Source of the DNA: JANMMJ01 sp964543235
GTDB lineage: Bacteria > Pseudomonadota > Alphaproteobacteria > Rhizobiales > Aestuariivirgaceae
DNA length: 64,000 bases
Reading direction: 5' to 3'
Assembly (NCBI GenBank): GCA_964543235.1
Contig: CAZIXE010000001.1
Location: forward strand, 62,001 to 126,000
The notes beneath the pieces are model-generated. The model did no database searches, was not told the origin of the DNA, and was given only the letters and a program-made list of their open reading frames with translations. A program made the position numbers and the translations under genes. This document shows, piece by piece, positions 60,592 to 64,000 of this stretch (positions are counted from its first letter, which is position 1; every line of letters starts with the position of its first letter).

Positions 60592-63303
60592 ATGCTAGGA
60601 CTGCGTGCAATCGCGGGGAAGATCTTCGGCACCAGCAACGATCGCAAAGTCGGCAAGTACCGGGCCCGCGTAGCCCAGATCAATGCCCTGGAAGCCGAGA
60701 CCGCCGCGCTGAGTGACGACGAGCTGAGGGCTCGCACCGCACGTTTCAAGGAAGAGGTGGCAGGCGGCCGCGAACTTGACGATCTGCTGGCGCCGGCTTT
60801 CGCCACGGTGCGCGAGGCCGCCAAGCGCACCCTCGGGCAGCGACACTTTGACGTTCAGCTGATTGGCGGCATGGTCCTGCATGAAGGGCGCATTGCCGAG
60901 ATGAAGACCGGCGAAGGCAAGACGCTGGTAGCGACGCTTCCCGTCTATCTCAACGCCCTCACCGGTAACGGCGTGCATGTCGTGACCGTCAATGATTACC
61001 TTGCCAGGCGCGACGCCGGATGGATGGGCCAGATCTACAAGTTTCTGGGCCTCAGCACCGGCGTTATCGTCCACGGTCTCAATGATCAGCAGCGCCGCCA
61101 GATGTATGCCTGCGACGTCACCTACGGCACCAACAACGAGCTGGGTTTCGACTATCTCCGCGACAACATGAAGTTCCATCTCGAGGAGATGGTCCAGCGC
61201 GGGCACAACTTCGCGATCGTCGACGAGGTCGATTCAATCCTCATCGACGAAGCCCGGACGCCCCTCATCATATCCGGTCCGCTGGATGACAAGTCGGAGC
61301 TCTACAACACCATTGACCGGTTCATTCCCGAATTGTCCCCGGAGGACTACGAACTGGACGAGAAACAGCGCTCCTGCACCTTGACCGAGAAGGGCAATGA
61401 ACACCTCGAACAGGTCCTGGCAGCCGCCGGCCTTCTCAAGGGCACCAATCTCTACGATGCCGAGAACGTTACGATCGTCCATCACGTCAATCAGGCGCTG
61501 CGCGCCCACAAGCTCTTTCAGCGGGACAAGGACTACATCGTCAAGGACAACCAGGTCATCATCATCGACGAGTTCACCGGCCGCATGATGCCCGGGCGGC
61601 GCTATTCCGAGGGATTGCACCAGGCGCTCGAGGCCAAGGAGCATGTGACCATCCAGCCCGAGAACCAGACCCTGGCCTCCGTCACTTTCCAGAACTACTT
61701 CCGGCTCTACGACAAGCTTGCCGGCATGACCGGCACGGCCTCGACCGAAGCGGAGGAGTTCATGGACATCTACCGGCTGGATGTCATCGAAATCCCCACC
61801 AACATGCCGGTCGCCCGCAAGGACGACGATGACGAGGTCTATCGGACCGCGACCGAGAAGTACAATGCCATCATTGCGACGATCAAGGAGTCGCGGGAAC
61901 GCGGCCAGCCGGTGCTGGTTGGCACCACTTCCATCGAGAAATCGGAACTCCTGTCTGGACTCCTCAACAAGCAGAACATTCCGCACAGCGTGCTGAACGC
62001 CCGCTACCACGAGCAGGAAGCGCAGATCATTGCCCAGGCCGGCGTATCTGGCGCCGTCACCATTGCGACCAACATGGCCGGCCGCGGCACCGACATCAAG
62101 CTTGGCGGCAACGAGGACATGCGCATAGCAACCGAGCTGGCCGACGTTCCACCCGGTCCGGACCGGGACGCGCGCGTGGCTGCCATCAAGGCCGAGGTCG
62201 AGGCCAACAAGCAGAAGGTTCTTGCGGCTGGCGGTCTTTTCGTGATCGGCACCGAGCGCCACGAGAGCCGCCGCATCGACAACCAGCTGCGCGGCCGCTC
62301 CGGACGCCAGGGCGACCCCGGCCGCTCCCTCTTCTACCTCTCCCTCGAAGACGATCTCATGCGCATCTTCGGATCGGAACGCATGGATTCGATGCTGCAG
62401 AAACTGGGCCTGAAGGAGGGCGAAGCCATTGTTCATCCCTGGATCAACAAGGCACTCGAGAAAGCCCAGCAGAAGGTCGAGGCCCGCAACTTCGACATCC
62501 GCAAGAATCTGCTCAAGTTCGACAACGTGATGAATGACCAGCGCAAGGTCATCTTCGACCAGCGAATCTCCATCATGAAGGGTGAGGAGATCAGCGAAAC
62601 CATCGACGACATGCGTCACCAGGTCATCGACGATCTGATCACCAAGCACATTCCCGAAAACGCCTATGCCGAGCAGTGGGACGCAAAAGGGCTTCGCGAG
62701 CGGCTGCGCGAGGCCATTGCTCTCGACCTACCCGTCGACGACTGGGCCAAAGAGGAAGGCATTGCCGATGAGGAGATGCGCGAACGCGTCAAGACGGCCG
62801 CCGACGAACTCTACGCGTCCAAGCGCGAGAAGTACACGCCCGACATCATGCGCCAGGTGGAAAAGGCCGTGCTTCTCCAGACTCTCGACCATCTCTGGCG
62901 CGAGCACATCGTCACTGTCGAGCACCTGCGCCAGGTGATTGGCCTGCGCGGCTATGGCCAGCGCGATCCGCTCAACGAGTACAAGACCGAGGGCTACAAC
63001 CTGTTCGAGGCCATGATTGCCAGGCTCCGCGAGATGGTGACGGCACAGGTCATGCGCGTCGAGATACAGACCCGCCCGCCCGGCGACATGCTGCCTGACG
63101 AGGATGAGTTGCCAGTCATGCGCGCCCATCACATCGACCCCACGACCGGCGAGGACGATGTCGGTGAGGGCGCCTTGTTCGGCCAGGCTGTGGCAACCGT
63201 GCAGGACGTTACCGCGGGCGCGGTGAAGAAGGTCGGCCGCAATGATCCCTGTCCATGCGGTTCGGGCAAGAAATACAAGCACTGCCACGGCGCCTTCGCC
63301 TGA
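60592..63303 (+). CDS. secA: Protein translocase ATPase SecA
   Basis: The 903-residue protein has the N-terminal MLGLRAIAGKIFGTSNDRKV, Walker A MKTGEGKTLVATLP, VNDYLARRDAGWM, DEVDSILIDEARTPLI (DEAD-like), GRQGDPGRSLFYLSLEDDLM and IGLRGYGQRDPLNEYK. The C-terminal zinc-binding CPCGSGKKYKHCHG is complete, which allows SecB contact. It drives Sec export through SecYEG. It stands alone, convergent with the multicopper oxidase gene. Confidence 0.98.
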   Translation: MLGLRAIAGKIFGTSNDRKVGKYRARVAQINALEAETAALSDDELRARTARFKEEVAGGRELDDLLAPAFATVREAAKRTLGQRHFDVQLIGGMVLHEGRIAEMKTGEGKTLVATLPVYLNALTGNGVHVVTVNDYLARRDAGWMGQIYKFLGLSTGVIVHGLNDQQRRQMYACDVTYGTNNELGFDYLRDNMKFHLEEMVQRGHNFAIVDEVDSILIDEARTPLIISGPLDDKSELYNTIDRFIPELSPEDYELDEKQRSCTLTEKGNEHLEQVLAAAGLLKGTNLYDAENVTIVHHVNQALRAHKLFQRDKDYIVKDNQVIIIDEFTGRMMPGRRYSEGLHQALEAKEHVTIQPENQTLASVTFQNYFRLYDKLAGMTGTASTEAEEFMDIYRLDVIEIPTNMPVARKDDDDEVYRTATEKYNAIIATIKESRERGQPVLVGTTSIEKSELLSGLLNKQNIPHSVLNARYHEQEAQIIAQAGVSGAVTIATNMAGRGTDIKLGGNEDMRIATELADVPPGPDRDARVAAIKAEVEANKQKVLAAGGLFVIGTERHESRRIDNQLRGRSGRQGDPGRSLFYLSLEDDLMRIFGSERMDSMLQKLGLKEGEAIVHPWINKALEKAQQKVEARNFDIRKNLLKFDNVMNDQRKVIFDQRISIMKGEEISETIDDMRHQVIDDLITKHIPENAYAEQWDAKGLRERLREAIALDLPVDDWAKEEGIADEEMRERVKTAADELYASKREKYTPDIMRQVEKAVLLQTLDHLWREHIVTVEHLRQVIGLRGYGQRDPLNEYKTEGYNLFEAMIARLREMVTAQVMRVEIQTRPPGDMLPDEDELPVMRAHHIDPTTGEDDVGEGALFGQAVATVQDVTAGAVKKVGRNDPCPCGSGKKYKHCHGAFA

Positions 63304-63380
63304 TGGCTGCTGCCCGTTACTGAAGAGCTCGGATTTTCCGGATCATTTTCGCACCGGCAGTTCCTGCCCCGGCCAGGTCG

Positions 63381-64000
63381 CTATGCGGCACTGGCGTATG
63401 CGATTGTCCCCATCATGCCGGCGTTCATGTGGTAGAGGTGGTGGCAGTGGAATGCCCAGTTTCCCGGGTTTGTGGCATCGAACATCACGGTCACGCTGCG
63501 ACCGGGCGGCACCAGCACGGTATCGCGAAGCGCGCCCTTGACCCGTTTCCCGTCAATGGCGACCACCTTGAAGTAGTGGCCATGGAGGTGCATCGGATGG
63601 GCCATGGAGGTCACGTTCTGCATCGTGAGCTCGACCCGCTCTCCCTCCTTGACCGTGAACACCGTGTCATGCATTGACGGCTTACCGTTGAGACCCCAGG
63701 AATAGTCAGAGCCGCCACCCGTCAACAGGACCAGTTCGCTGCGGGTGACCGGCTCTTCCGGCAGTTCCGCAAGAGCTTCGAGTGTTGCCTCGAGTACCAG
63801 GTCGACGGCCGGGCTCGCCTCGCCCTCCACCGGCACTTGGGTAATGGCTGCACGACGCGTTGCCAGCACAATGCCGGCCCGTGCCGTGATGCCCTCGGGC
63901 CGAAACAAGATGGGCCAGGTCCCGGACTCGCTCGGTATCGTGATACGAAGATCGGCGCGCTGGGCAATGGCGAGCGGAAACCGCCTGCCGGAAACCGGCT
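63381..64000 (-). CDS. Multicopper oxidase, C-terminal part (cut by window edge)
   Basis: The frame extends past the right edge; 206 codons are seen. It carries the last cupredoxin domain with HPMHLHGHYFKVV and HCHHLYHMNAGMM, which hold the type 2/type 3 copper histidines, the His-Cys-His bridge and the axial Met of the type 1 copper. Upstream residues (LAIAQRADLRITIPSESGTW) match CopA/CumA-like multicopper oxidases, which oxidise Cu(I) or other metals in the periplasm. The HxHG site and signal peptide lie outside the window. Confidence 0.88.
   Translation of the reverse strand, partial: PVSGRRFPLAIAQRADLRITIPSESGTWPILFRPEGITARAGIVLATRRAAITQVPVEGEASPAVDLVLEATLEALAELPEEPVTRSELVLLTGGGSDYSWGLNGKPSMHDTVFTVKEGERVELTMQNVTSMAHPMHLHGHYFKVVAIDGKRVKGALRDTVLVPPGRSVTVMFDATNPGNWAFHCHHLYHMNAGMMGTIAYASAA

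Overview
The window is high-GC, gene-dense bacterial chromosome. It most likely comes from an alphaproteobacterium, probably of the Hyphomicrobiales (Rhizobiales) or a neighbouring order. The support is the F1-type ATP synthase operon atpH-A-G-D-C standing apart from the Fo genes, the ubiG / lysC / ptsP neighbourhood, the mutT-argJ-PPIase / secA block, three DUF1127 mini-genes and a periplasmic glucan opgG-opgH pair. No tRNA, rRNA or CRISPR array was seen. The only mobile DNA is the 5' end of an IS30-family transposase cut by the left edge, followed by a cluster of small palindromic (REP-like) repeats.

Layout. 1-1.7 kb: IS30 fragment, palindromes, a macrodomain hydrolase and a DUF1993 protein. 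1.7-18 kb: a catabolic and transport region with an ectoine-hydrolase-like M24 enzyme, a D-arginine-dehydrogenase-like flavoenzyme, a PRMT-like methyltransferase and a PhyH dioxygenase. It continues with an SDR-SDR-ABC importer operon, a full Dpp-type peptide importer (dppABCDF), an AruI-like 2-oxoarginine decarboxylase and a HAD phosphatase. 18-26.7 kb: a fused lysophospholipid transporter/acyltransferase/acyl-ACP synthetase translationally coupled to both aconitase X subunits, then opgG-opgH on the other strand. 26.8-33.4 kb: an AruH-like arginine:pyruvate aminotransferase and an amidase (+), facing an AguB-like amidase, a trimethylamine-dehydrogenase-like flavoprotein and an acetylpolyamine amidohydrolase (-). 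33.7-42.2 kb: a DEAD-box helicase, small proteins, the atp operon and three DUF1127 genes. 42.4-46.8 kb: a mannuronan C5-epimerase-like RTX protein divergent from a second RTX protein. 46.8-64 kb: housekeeping genes (typA, an ArsB/NhaD-type transporter, ptsP, lysC, ubiG, DUF1178, comF, an IMPase, an NDUFAF5-like protein, mutT, argJ, a parvulin PPIase, secA) and a multicopper oxidase cut by the right edge.

How the genes may work together. The DauA-like, AruH-like and AruI-like proteins would all make or use 2-oxoarginine (5-guanidino-2-oxopentanoate). The AguB-like and acetylpolyamine-amidohydrolase-like proteins act on putrescine-type compounds. With two ABC importers and several unassigned oxidoreductases, 3-33 kb looks like an arginine / guanidino / polyamine scavenging region in pieces, interrupted by an unrelated lipid and glucan block. 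The least familiar elements are a PRMT-type methyltransferase with an intact double-E loop beside the D-arginine dehydrogenase homologue, and an AlgE-type epimerase with all four expected catalytic residues. Functions are inferred from sequence patterns recalled from known families; no database search was run.
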